Positions 41,813 through 48,537 of a stretch of 64,000 nucleotides of DNA are shown here, piece by piece. The position numbers and the translations under genes are program-made. Below the pieces are notes generated by a model. It saw only the letters and a list, made by a program, of their open reading frames with translations, searched no databases and was not told where the DNA came from. Position 1 is the stretch's first letter; each line of letters begins with the position of its first letter. Origin of the DNA: a virus; the IMG/VR virus record IMGVR_UViG_3300029911_000010, positions 1 to 64,000 of that record. One strand, 5' to 3'.

Positions 41813-41862
41813 ACTGCATGAATATTAACCGGCAGGGGGCAGGGGATGCAAGCGCCGATGGT

Positions 41863-41881
41863 TTACAAAGGTTGTTTTGCG
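41863..41881 (-). promoter_or_regulatory. Intergenic AAAACAACCTTTG motif after a terminator
   Basis: Minus strand CGCAAAACAACCTTTGTAAA lies immediately downstream of the bidirectional terminator at 41892-41915 and upstream of the 148-residue gene, the position expected of a new promoter. Confidence 0.35.
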
Positions 41882-41891
41882 ATAGCTAAAG

Positions 41892-41915
41892 AAAAGCCGC
41901 CGGGTGGCGGCTTTT
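41892..41915. terminator. Bidirectional Rho-independent terminator
   Basis: AAAAGCCGCC-N4-GGCGGCTTTT: the A and T flanks make it active in either direction; on the minus strand it closes transcription from the small Cys-rich genes to its right. Confidence 0.8.
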
Positions 41916-41939
41916 CGATGATGATCACTTGTCAGGTGA

Positions 41940-41973
41940 CGAATCTGTCGGATGGGATGAATCTGTCGGACGG
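41940..41973. repeat. Short direct repeat GAATCTGTCGGAYGGG
   Basis: Two copies of a 16-base sequence separated by two bases (period 18) lie between the terminator and the stop of the 181-residue gene. One base differs. Possibly a protein-binding site; it could equally be chance slippage. Confidence 0.5.
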
Positions 41974-41999
41974 GTGGCAGAGTCGACGACAACAAAAGG

Positions 42000-42545
42000 T
42001 CAGTCGTTTTCGACTTTCGTATCATCCAGCACGTCGCTTCCACATACCGGACATATATCGTCTTCAGCGCCAAGCGTGAAATCGCAAGACGTGCAAACCC
42101 TGCCGCCGTGCGATTTTGCCGCCGTACGATTGAGTTCAGTGTCGGCAATGTATCTCTCGCGTGATCGTCTGTGCATCTCGTCGTAGCAGCTGCACGGTTC
42201 CAGCGCTGCGTACCTGTTTGCCGCGATACAGCCGGGACATCGGTAATAATGCAACGGCTCTGCACCGTAGGAGGATACACGTTGCAGTATCGATAAAATG
42301 CGCAACTGCGGAGTATCGACGCTGGTGATCACGCTATTGAAGTAAGCTGATTTCACCAATCCTTCAATTTTCATCACTTCGTTGATCATCATCAGATAGA
42401 AAGCGACGCAGCATTCAGGCACGTTTGAATGCAAACCGCACGTCGCGTCGTGTACCGTCTTGGGATCGTTGGTTGATAGTCCGAGACGACGTACCAGATC
42501 GACGCCTTCGGGGGATGACTTGAAATCGAATTTATATTTCTTCAC
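42000..42545 (-). CDS. Cys-rich protein with C-terminal zinc ribbon (181 aa)
   Basis: The GTG at 42545 has GGAG six bases upstream and is preferred to the ATG at 42617, which lies in the preceding gene. An unusual motif, GLHSNVPECCVAFYLMM (about residues 37-53), precedes a Cys cluster (YYRCPGCIAANRY, EPCSCYDEMHRR) and a clear zinc ribbon CTSCDFTLGAEDDICPVCGS at the end. The HSxxPxCC motif plus paired CxxC sites suggests metal binding; the role may be in nucleic acid handling or redox. No named family. Confidence 0.55.
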   Translation of the reverse strand: MKKYKFDFKSSPEGVDLVRRLGLSTNDPKTVHDATCGLHSNVPECCVAFYLMMINEVMKIEGLVKSAYFNSVITSVDTPQLRILSILQRVSSYGAEPLHYYRCPGCIAANRYAALEPCSCYDEMHRRSRERYIADTELNRTAAKSHGGRVCTSCDFTLGAEDDICPVCGSDVLDDTKVEND

Positions 42546-42558
42546 GGGAAACTCCAGG

Positions 42559-42783
42559 TTAGTAGTCTTTGTGGTCGCAAAGCCAGTCGACAACATGAGA
42601 CGCGTGCAGACACTCACAATCTACTACTTCGCCACTGGTTCCGGAATAGATTGTGACATCACACATTTGGGTCTCGTAGTTTAATCTGACCGTGAACAAA
42701 CACGGATGCTCACGCGGTGTGACAAATGTTCCAGCCATGTCGCAAGCTACGTGTGAAAGCAAATCAAAATTAGGTTCTTGCAT
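42559..42783 (-). CDS. Small unknown protein (74 aa)
   Basis: ATG at 42783 with AAAGGCATC upstream. MQEPNFDLLSHVACDMAGTF, then CLFTVRLNYETQMCDVTIYS, an alternating beta sheet protein with five Cys. No family. Belongs to a run of four very small genes. Confidence 0.5.
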   Translation of the reverse strand: MQEPNFDLLSHVACDMAGTFVTPREHPCLFTVRLNYETQMCDVTIYSGTSGEVVDCECLHASHVVDWLCDHKDY

Positions 42784-42809
42784 GATGCCTTTGGGTTGAA
42801 TGACAGGGG

Positions 42810-43037
42810 TCAATTGTTATCGTTTTCTGGTTCTGGTCCCCATTCCTCGGTGTCGGGGCCGATCAGTTCCAGGTTGGGGAGAGCGTCGAGGTTTTCCATC
42901 CGCTTGCCGGTTACCTCGCGGATGGCATTGCGAAGTTTGCGGGCCAGCTGCCGGTAATGCTTGTAAGGCGGCTGCGACTCCAAGGATTTGATCAGCTCTT
43001 TCACAACCGGGCCGGGAATCTTGGCATAGCTCTTCAT
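42810..43037 (-). CDS. Small charged helical protein (75 aa)
   Basis: ATG at 43037 with AAGGAGCCTC upstream. KSYAKIPGPVVKELIKSLES and YRQLARKLRNAIREVTGKRM form two basic helices; the C-terminus is acidic (PDTEEWGPEPENDNN). This charge split is typical of small phage DNA- or host-protein-binding proteins. Not recognised. Confidence 0.55.
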   Translation of the reverse strand: MKSYAKIPGPVVKELIKSLESQPPYKHYRQLARKLRNAIREVTGKRMENLDALPNLELIGPDTEEWGPEPENDNN

Positions 43038-43045
43038 GAGGCTCC

Positions 43046-43204
43046 TTATTTTTTACGGCGCTCATTCATCCACTGATCCATCGTCTTACCGTCGAACACG
43101 TCTCGCTCGACTTCGTCCATGCTGTTCAAGATGAACATCCGTACGAGCAGCAGGACACAGAACAAAATAACAAGGCCAACGACCATCGTGCCGATAACTT
43201 CCAT
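43046..43204 (-). CDS. Small single-pass membrane protein (52 aa)
   Basis: ATG at 43204 with CCAGGAGTCTAC upstream. Residues 5-28 are a strong transmembrane segment (GTMVVGLVILFCVLLLVRMF) and the remainder is polar and charged (EVERDVFDGKTMDQWMNERR). Too short for most gene finders. It could be a holin-like or membrane-anchoring peptide; its position outside a lysis cassette gives no support for either. Confidence 0.6.
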   Translation of the reverse strand: MEVIGTMVVGLVILFCVLLLVRMFILNSMDEVERDVFDGKTMDQWMNERRKK

Positions 43205-43621
43205 GTAGACTCCTGGTTAGCGGGTAAGAAAAATCCGCAGTCGACGCGATGGGATGAAAGTCTATACGACCAACCGCTGCGGAGCCGGCCGGAGTACGTG
43301 CAAGCTCTCTACGGAAGCTCGCAGTCCCGTCTAAACACAGCATTGGGGACCTGCCGCGTCATCGCTCACGTCAATCACGATTACGTTTCAATCATACGTC
43401 GCGGGGGCTTAGTTTCGTCAGATGCTTTTTGCAAAGCCACGATCGCATTCAAAGCAGCCGCCAACACGGACACGGATCGATAGGGGATTGTAACGCGGAC
43501 AATTTCTGTGCCGCCAAGCAAGGGATCGGTTGTGATCACCAGCTGCGTTGCCGCTTCATTATCTTCAACACCTATGAATGGTTCCAGTGAAAGTCAACTC
43601 AGGTAAGGATGCGACGTTGAC
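43205..43621. other. 417-base gap with only a doubtful frame
   Basis: Between the alpha-CTD-like gene and the small membrane protein gene. Apart from the frame at 43381-43587 I see no well-supported gene, terminator or repeat. Confidence 0.5.
43381..43587 (-). CDS. Possible 68-residue protein without a standard start
   Basis: The frame reads LEPFIGVEDNEAATQLVITT, then GTEIVRVTIPYRSVSVLAAA, protein-like with good beta/alpha alternation, and ends at TAA 43381. The frame is closed upstream by TGA at about 43594 and has no ATG, GTG or TTG before GVEDN; only CTG is available. It is either a gene with a rare start, a remnant, or a frame broken by sequence error. Confidence 0.3.
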   Translation of the reverse strand: MEPFIGVEDNEAATQLVITTDPLLGGTEIVRVTIPYRSVSVLAAALNAIVALQKASDETKPPRRMIET

Positions 43622-43840
43622 TCAGTCGGCCAGCTTCAAGTTCAAATCGGCCAGCACGCGTTCGATTTCACGCAAGCTGACCCGACCGAAATTCTTGTAA
43701 GCCAGAAGGTCATCAGGCGTCTTTGCGATAAGCTCTCTGATGGTGTTGACGTTGGCCTTGAACAAACATCTGCGGGCTCGATGTGATGACAAGTGCAACA
43801 GTTCGACGCTGCGATCGAGAACATTGATTTCTTCTGACAT
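43622..43840 (-). CDS. Free-standing RNA polymerase alpha C-terminal-domain-like protein (72 aa)
   Basis: The whole protein aligns with bacterial alpha-CTD: SVELLHLSSHRARRCLFKAN corresponds to the ELTVRSxNCL helix, NTIRELIAKTPDDLLAYKNF to the IGDLVQxTExELLKTPNL segment, and FGRVSLREIERVLADLNLKL to LGKKSLxEIxxxLxxxGLxL (two helix-hairpin-helix elements). In bacteria alpha-CTD binds UP elements and activators while tethered to core polymerase; here it is isolated, with no alpha N-terminal domain. It could compete with or recruit factors from host alpha. SD CGGAG. The LAxxN end is full length. Confidence 0.75.
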   Translation of the reverse strand: MSEEINVLDRSVELLHLSSHRARRCLFKANVNTIRELIAKTPDDLLAYKNFGRVSLREIERVLADLNLKLAD

Positions 43841-43896
43841 GGAAACTCCGGGTTAGAGGTCACTGGGTAGGGGAATGCCCGCGTGGGCTAAACTCT

Positions 43897-43931
43897 CTCA
43901 TTTCTTTTGACGCATTTCAAGTTGAAATTTA
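43897..43931 (-). promoter_or_regulatory. Recurring intergenic motif TAAATTTC-N8/9-AAA-N2-CGTCAAAAGAA
   Basis: Minus-strand TAAATTTCAACTTGAAATGCGTCAAAAGAA (split here as TAAATTTC, then CGTCAAAAGAA) begins at the stop of the zinc-knuckle HNH gene and lies 60 bases before the alpha-CTD gene. The same pattern lies after the glycosyltransferase gene. Candidate phage promoter or processing site. Confidence 0.35.
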
Positions 43932-44960
43932 CGTCGCAACCGCCTGAGCCGTAACATGCGGGCATTGGCCGTAGATATGCTTGGCTTTGTTACAGTTAGA
44001 ACACAACAGTTGCCAATTGTCCTTCGGAAATCCGGCAGCTTTAAGCCGGCGGTAAAGCCTTAATCCGCCGCTGCCGTGTGCTCGACGATCATCAGCCCCC
44101 TTACCGTCGATGTGATCAATTTCTAGAAACTGCGGCAATGTTTCCGGACAACCAGGACACGAACATTTACTACCGTAGGCTTCGATGATTTCGGCGCGGA
44201 GTCGATCATGCTTGCGATTAGATTTTTTCCGACTCATTATCAAATGCCGCTCACACATTGTCTTGTCTTCGACTGCAAGTTGATCACAGTGCTGGGCAAC
44301 ACAAATCCCTTTGTCTTTCCGATTAGCGTAATCGTTCTTGTCTTCTTCTCGACAGTCGTCGCAATACCTATTGACTCCGTTGGTCGGTTTATCGCATTGC
44401 GTGCATTTGCCAGCCTGCTGTCGCTCCGCTGTTTTCTGCCGCCTTACTTCTCGGCACTGATCACATCGGACAGTCCCCGGTTCAACATAAGCCGGGCAGC
44501 TTTGACACAGACCGGCACGAAGACGAGCGTTGTAACGCGGAATATCTTCGATTCGTTCCAGCTGCAAAGCGTAACAGTACCGACAACGATCCTGCTCGGC
44601 ATCAATGTAAAACGCGCCGCATTCGATGCAAATCCCCTGAGCAAGCCGCTCAGCGGATTCGGTCTCTTTGATCGCTTGAGATTGCACGGCAAGTTCGGCA
44701 GCAGTCATAATCTGCCGGTTTCGTTGCTTTATAAGACACAGATCACAGTAAACTGAATCAACACCGGCCGGTTGTGTACAGCCAGTCGTCACGCATAAAC
44801 CGGTCTGCTTGCGTCGAAGATATTTCTCGTGATCTTTTTGCTTAGCGACATCTGTGTGATACTGACATCTAGCTTTTCCCGGTAAAGCCGGTTGACTGCA
44901 CGAACAACATAAACCCCGTTCACGCCGACTTCGTTGTACATCTGCCGAATGAATCGCCAT
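43929..44960 (-). CDS. HNH endonuclease with six zinc knuckles (343 aa)
   Basis: Six Cys/His knuckles of the form G-x-C-x(2-4)-C...C-x2-C/H recur about every 35-45 residues: GLCCSCSQPALPGKARCQYH (16-35), then near 55-75, 110-129, 151-169, 185-203 and 219-239. The C-terminal HNH domain (266-335) has CSCPGC, LEIDHIDGKG and NWQLLCSNCNKAKH. HNH enzymes of this kind nick or cut DNA and often move as free-standing homing endonucleases; the knuckle array probably reads the target. It directly follows the major capsid gene behind a strong terminator, a common place for homing insertions. SD TTAAGGAG. Confidence 0.8.
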   Translation of the reverse strand: MAIHSADVQRSRRERGLCCSCSQPALPGKARCQYHTDVAKQKDHEKYLRRKQTGLCVTTGCTQPAGVDSVYCDLCLIKQRNRQIMTAAELAVQSQAIKETESAERLAQGICIECGAFYIDAEQDRCRYCYALQLERIEDIPRYNARLRAGLCQSCPAYVEPGTVRCDQCREVRRQKTAERQQAGKCTQCDKPTNGVNRYCDDCREEDKNDYANRKDKGICVAQHCDQLAVEDKTMCERHLIMSRKKSNRKHDRLRAEIIEAYGSKCSCPGCPETLPQFLEIDHIDGKGADDRRAHGSGGLRLYRRLKAAGFPKDNWQLLCSNCNKAKHIYGQCPHVTAQAVAT

Positions 44961-44973
44961 GACGAACTCCTTA

Positions 44974-45010
44974 AAAACAGAGACCGTTCGAGAATTATCT
45001 CGAACGGTCT
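44974..45010 (-). terminator. Strong terminator after the major capsid gene
   Basis: A 12-bp perfect stem AGACCGTTCGAG with a six-base loop is followed by CTGTTTTT on the minus strand. It separates capsid from the HNH gene, whose SD starts immediately after the T run. Confidence 0.85.
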
Positions 45011-45040
45011 AAGTCTAGTCAGAGTTGTAAGCGAAGTCAA

Positions 45041-45979
45041 TCAGACAAAGTCCGCACGGGCCAGCCCTGACGTGAAGCCAATCGTGCCGCCCATGGTCTC
45101 ATAGGCGAAAAATTCCAACATAAAGGCTTCGCGCCTAATGTACATAGTCGTGTCTTCAAGCACATAGGACTTGCCGATGAACTTGGGATCACTGAACATG
45201 TACATCGTGTTGGTCGGGACCAGACCCTTCTTGATCGTGATCACCCAGGTCTTGCCCATGAACTCCTGGAGCGTCCAGCCGTTCTTCATGATGTCCTGAG
45301 ACAGGTCGCCACCCATCTCGTTGCGGCCGAACTTGCACACATCCTTGATCGTGATGTGGTTGATGAGGATCGTGTGGACCTCCAGCGAGCTGGGGGTGTT
45401 GGGCATGATCTTCATCGCATCTTCCAGCGTATCGCGGGTGATGCCACCGGCAATCACTTCGTACTGGACGACGCCGCTGGTCGGGACAACCAGGCCGGGG
45501 CCGACGATCGCGGTGTTGATGGCGCGGATGAATTTAGAATCTTCCTCTGCCAACATGTCCTTGATCGCGTTATCACTGAGCACCTGGCGGATGTCCATGA
45601 TCCAGGTCCGCAGCTCGTCCACGTCTTTGGTGAAACGGGGCGTGACGATACGGTCGAACATGACGCGGTAGCGGGGACCGCGAATGTACAGGTTCTGCGG
45701 CAAGGTCGCGAACGCGATGCTGATGGCAGCAGGCGAATTCGGTTCCTTGTCGACCACCTTGACCGGCTTGTCGGTGTCGACCTGGCGGTCCAGCTCATCG
45801 TTGCCGATGGGCGTGGCCGGCAGGATGCGGCGGTAAAAGCCGTCTTCACGCATCTTCGTACGCGTGAAGTCGTTGATGGAATCTTCGGCCTGTTTGATCA
45901 GGCCGTTATCACGAGAGCCAAGCTGCTGAAAAAGCGTTTGATTCAGCAGCTTAGTTTCTTCGGGGGAGAGCTGAACCAT
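45041..45979 (-). CDS. Major capsid protein, HK97-type (312 aa)
   Basis: N-terminal helical arm (SPEETKLLNQTLFQQLGSRD), an E-loop-like region (KVVDKEPNSPAAISIAFATL), a long spine-like helix (DELRTWIMDIRQVLSDNAIK) and a C-terminal beta-rich A-domain with MYMFSDPKFIGKSYVLEDTT and AFMLEFFAYETMGGTIGFTS fit HK97-fold capsid proteins of large phages. It is preceded by protease-like, scaffold-like and accessory genes and followed by a terminator, the usual order. A strong leader (hairpin with AAGGAT loop, GATCACGGAGGATC) agrees with high expression. Confidence 0.8.
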   Translation of the reverse strand: MVQLSPEETKLLNQTLFQQLGSRDNGLIKQAEDSINDFTRTKMREDGFYRRILPATPIGNDELDRQVDTDKPVKVVDKEPNSPAAISIAFATLPQNLYIRGPRYRVMFDRIVTPRFTKDVDELRTWIMDIRQVLSDNAIKDMLAEEDSKFIRAINTAIVGPGLVVPTSGVVQYEVIAGGITRDTLEDAMKIMPNTPSSLEVHTILINHITIKDVCKFGRNEMGGDLSQDIMKNGWTLQEFMGKTWVITIKKGLVPTNTMYMFSDPKFIGKSYVLEDTTMYIRREAFMLEFFAYETMGGTIGFTSGLARADFV

Positions 45980-46010
45980 TTTTAGATCCTCCGTGATCAG
46001 TTAAAAGTCA

Positions 46011-46026
46011 CCGCCATCCTTGGCGG
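46011..46026 (-). promoter_or_regulatory. Leader hairpin with AAGGAT loop (major capsid gene)
   Basis: CCGCC-AAGGAT-GGCGG, then GTGACTTTTAACTGATCACGGAGG before the capsid ATG. The stem lies about 30 bases upstream of the start. The TGACTTTT after it could also give weak termination of upstream message. Confidence 0.5.
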
Positions 46027-46048
46027 CATGAAACACTCTGCCATCAGC

Positions 46049-46591
46049 TTAGGCGCTGGGGGGCAGATACACAGGCCAGAAGGCAACCGCCTCATAGCCA
46101 TAACCGTTGTCGACCAATCCACGCGACACAACGCCGCAGATCGTGTTCGTGCCGAGCGTGCCCGGCGTGAGCATACCTGCCAGCACCGCACCGCTGTTGA
46201 CCAGGGGGCTGGTCAGGTGGGTGTTGGGCGGGTAGGTCTGGGTGTCGTCGTAGTTGGTCGAAACCAACTCGTAGGCACCGACCGCGACCAGGAACATCAG
46301 CACGCCGGTCGGATTGATGGCAATGAAGACGTCCTTGGTGGTCGCAGCATCACCGCCGTCATTCTGCACGTCGGGGTCATCCGACGCCTGGAAATTGAAC
46401 AGCGGCATGACCGGACTGTTACCCACGCCCAAGACCGCGTAGCCATTGGCATTCAGGGAGCAGCAAGCCCCCGGCGGCACACGAGTCTGGACGGACGGAT
46501 CGAACTTGCCCTCGAAATCGAGAGCATTGGGACGCGGCCAGCCCTTGAGGGGGTTGAGCGTCTGGGAAGTCATTTGACGAGGAGCAGCCAT
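46049..46591 (-). CDS. Capsid accessory/decoration-like protein (180 aa)
   Basis: The ATG at 46591 follows GATCACGGAGGATCTTAAA, the same site as the capsid gene; the ATG-like start at 46627 contains this SD and is rejected. The protein is beta-rich: FDPSVQTRVPPGACCSLNAN, YAVLGVGNSPVMPLFNFQAS, VFIAINPTGVLMFLVAVGAY. A small, strongly expressed beta protein directly before the capsid gene is probably a decoration or minor capsid protein. No family was named. Confidence 0.6.
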   Translation of the reverse strand: MAAPRQMTSQTLNPLKGWPRPNALDFEGKFDPSVQTRVPPGACCSLNANGYAVLGVGNSPVMPLFNFQASDDPDVQNDGGDAATTKDVFIAINPTGVLMFLVAVGAYELVSTNYDDTQTYPPNTHLTSPLVNSGAVLAGMLTPGTLGTNTICGVVSRGLVDNGYGYEAVAFWPVYLPPSA

Positions 46592-46622
46592 TTTAAGATC
46601 CTCCGTGATCAGTTGGAAACGA

Positions 46623-46642
46623 GCCATCCATCCTTGGAGGCC
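46623..46642 (-). promoter_or_regulatory. Leader hairpin with AAGGAT loop (capsid accessory gene)
   Basis: GCC-TCC-AAGGAT-GGA-GGC with a single-base bulge precedes ...CAACTGATCACGGAGGATC. Third instance of the conserved leader. Confidence 0.45.
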
Positions 46643-46661
46643 CTAATTCGTTGGTGAAAAC

Positions 46662-47126
46662 TTATCCTTCTTTGTTGACGAGCCGTTCGAGACCAAGCCC
46701 GTTGAACAAACGACGATCGGAATCCATCATGTTCGACGTGTGAGCGCCGACCACGACGGTGTTTGGAAGCTTTTCCAGCAACACCGAGCCGCCGTCAGAT
46801 GCCTGCTTCTCGGCGGCACCCAGGCGATCCTTGGGATGGGCGGATTTGAGCTGTGCCAGTTCGGCTTTGGCTTCCGCCAGCTTGGTAACGGCCGAACCGA
46901 GGATGGCCAGCGTTTCGTTGTGGCTGGCCAGCTTGGTGGTCATCGTGTCGGTTTGATTCTTGCCGAGAACGCCGGAATCGACCATCTGCTGGACGAGTCC
47001 GGGAATCCGCTCGGCGGCGGTCTTCTGTGCTCCGCGAATCTCCGTGACTTCGTCCACTGCACGCTTACCCAGCGCACTGGACACTTCTACGAAGCGGAGC
47101 ATGTTGTTTGCGAGTTCGGGTTTCAT
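46662..47126 (-). CDS. Helical head-module protein (154 aa)
   Basis: Start ATG at 47126 with GGAGGCTGTCACA upstream. It is almost wholly helical: NNMLRFVEVSSALGKRAVDE, RIPGLVQQMVDSGVLGKNQT, SAVTKLAEAKAELAQLKSAH. The C-terminus (NTVVVGAHTSNMMDSDRRLF) may be a capsid-binding tail. In a head module between a scaffold candidate and capsid genes, such a protein could be a scaffold partner or core protein. Confidence 0.55.
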   Translation of the reverse strand: MKPELANNMLRFVEVSSALGKRAVDEVTEIRGAQKTAAERIPGLVQQMVDSGVLGKNQTDTMTTKLASHNETLAILGSAVTKLAEAKAELAQLKSAHPKDRLGAAEKQASDGGSVLLEKLPNTVVVGAHTSNMMDSDRRLFNGLGLERLVNKEG

Positions 47127-47162
47127 TGTGACAGCCTCCATGCTGCTTGTTGGGTTGATTTC

Positions 47163-48491
47163 TTACCGGACAGCCGCTGCAGCGGCTTGCTTTTGACGGC
47201 TGCGGCCGATCACCTCAACGAGATAAGCTCGGGCCGCCTGCTTAACTTGTTCGCTGACACCGGCGTCAGCGGCTGCCACCTGCATGCCTGGAGGCGGGCC
47301 ACCGGCTCCCGGAGGAGGGCCACCCATGCCTGGAGGCGGGCCACCGGCTCCCGGAGGAGGGCCACCCATGCCCGGAGGGCCGCCAGCGCCTGGAGGCGGG
47401 CCACCGGCCCCCGGAGGGCCACCGGCACCACCGCCGCCGGCCTGTTCTTCCTGGTAGGCCTGCATGAACTGCTCGGGCGTGATGCCCATCTGTTGCAGCA
47501 TGGCCATGATTTGTTGAATATCGCCGCCACCGCCGCCAGAAGGGTCATCGCCGCCGGAGGGATCGCCGCCCGGAGGCGGGCCACCAGCGCCAGGGGGAGG
47601 GCCGCCCATGCCGGGAGGGGGAGCGCCGCCGCCTGCGGGATCTTCGTCACCGCCGGGAGGAGGAGCGCCGCCGCCGTCTTCGCCCTTGCCGTCGCCGCCG
47701 GCCTTCACCCGCTGCTGCACACGCTGCTGGCAGTAGTTAATGACGCGATCGGCATCGGATTCGGCTTCCTTGATGATTTCCACCAGGGTGTCCTGCACCA
47801 TGCGGTCGGCGGCAGCCTTGTCCATCGTGCCGTCGATCAAGCCGGCCAGTTCCCAGCCTGCCTGGCGGCTGAGTTGAGGATTGACCGGTTGAGCCACCTG
47901 CTGGGCAGTCTGCTGGGGCTGGGCAGCTGCGCCTTCCTTGGTGACGTTGGTCTGCACTTCATTGGCGATCTGGGCACAGAGAAGCTCACCCAACGAAGAG
48001 ATCTCGCCGGCCAGCTTCTGCAGCGGGTCATTGGCCAGATCGGTGGCGTACTTGCCGCCATTGAGTTCGCTGTTGTCGGTGCGGGCCGGATGGGTGGTGG
48101 GCTTCTTGTAGCCCTTGTCTTCCTTGGTGGTCTTGGTCTTGGGCACGTCCTCCCCGGTCGGCGTGGCTCGAAGCCCAATGTTGTACTGGTCGGCCTCGGC
48201 AGTCCCCGGCTCACCTACGCCACCGGACTTGGCAGTGCCGGCTTCGGGTGTGGAGTCGACCGAGGGCTTGCCCTGGTCGGCCTTGACGTCCTTGGTGTTC
48301 TCGGCCGAGCGGAAGCCTTCTTTGGCTTTCTCGGTCCGGTCGTCGACCTTTTTCACGGGGTGAGTGGTTTCGCCGCCGATGCTTCCGGGTTCAGTGTGAG
48401 CCTCGGCAGTCTTGGCAATCGTTGAAGCGGCGCTGGATTCCACGCGAGCAAGATACGCTTCGATCGTGGAAAGCTGGTGTTGAGCAGACAT
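47163..48491 (-). CDS. Scaffold candidate with Gly-Pro-rich repeats (442 aa)
   Basis: Residues 1-150 are acidic and polar (EARTEPGSIGG-like, VDDRTEKAKEGFRSAENTKD). Residues 150-265 are helical (QLSRQAGWELAGLIDGTMDK, MVQDTLVEIIKEAESDADRV). Residues about 275-415 are Gly/Pro-rich (GGGAPPPGMGGPPPGAGGPP), interrupted by a helix (QIMAMLQQMGITPEQFMQAY). The end is helical (VSEQVKQAARAYLVEVIGRS). Length, charge and place between protease-like and capsid genes suggest the prohead scaffold; Gly-Pro tracts are unusual for one. SD TTTTAGGAG. Confidence 0.5.
   Translation of the reverse strand: MSAQHQLSTIEAYLARVESSAASTIAKTAEAHTEPGSIGGETTHPVKKVDDRTEKAKEGFRSAENTKDVKADQGKPSVDSTPEAGTAKSGGVGEPGTAEADQYNIGLRATPTGEDVPKTKTTKEDKGYKKPTTHPARTDNSELNGGKYATDLANDPLQKLAGEISSLGELLCAQIANEVQTNVTKEGAAAQPQQTAQQVAQPVNPQLSRQAGWELAGLIDGTMDKAAADRMVQDTLVEIIKEAESDADRVINYCQQRVQQRVKAGGDGKGEDGGGAPPPGGDEDPAGGGAPPPGMGGPPPGAGGPPPGGDPSGGDDPSGGGGGDIQQIMAMLQQMGITPEQFMQAYQEEQAGGGGAGGPPGAGGPPPGAGGPPGMGGPPPGAGGPPPGMGGPPPGAGGPPPGMQVAAADAGVSEQVKQAARAYLVEVIGRSRQKQAAAAAVR
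47281..47420 (-). repeat. 42-bp tandem repeats coding for Gly-Pro tracts
   Basis: A 42-base unit (14 residues, PPPGAGGPPPGMGG-type) repeats at 47286 and 47328 with further partial copies to about 47420. It stays in frame within the scaffold candidate and suggests length variation by slippage. Confidence 0.75.
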
Positions 48492-48537
48492 CCTTGTCTC
48501 CTAAAATTGCATCCTGCTGATCGGCCGAGGCTCGGCC

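Noticed and set aside
43205-43343. 85-codon frame overlapping the small membrane protein gene
   Set aside because: Its second half is Arg-rich text out of frame with the transmembrane peptide, which has the better SD and hydrophobic pattern.
46740-48425. Long plus-strand open frame (561 codons) over the scaffold candidate
   Set aside because: It is the antisense reading of the GC-rich Gly/Pro repeats, gives low-complexity Arg/Ala/Gly text, and has no ribosome site.
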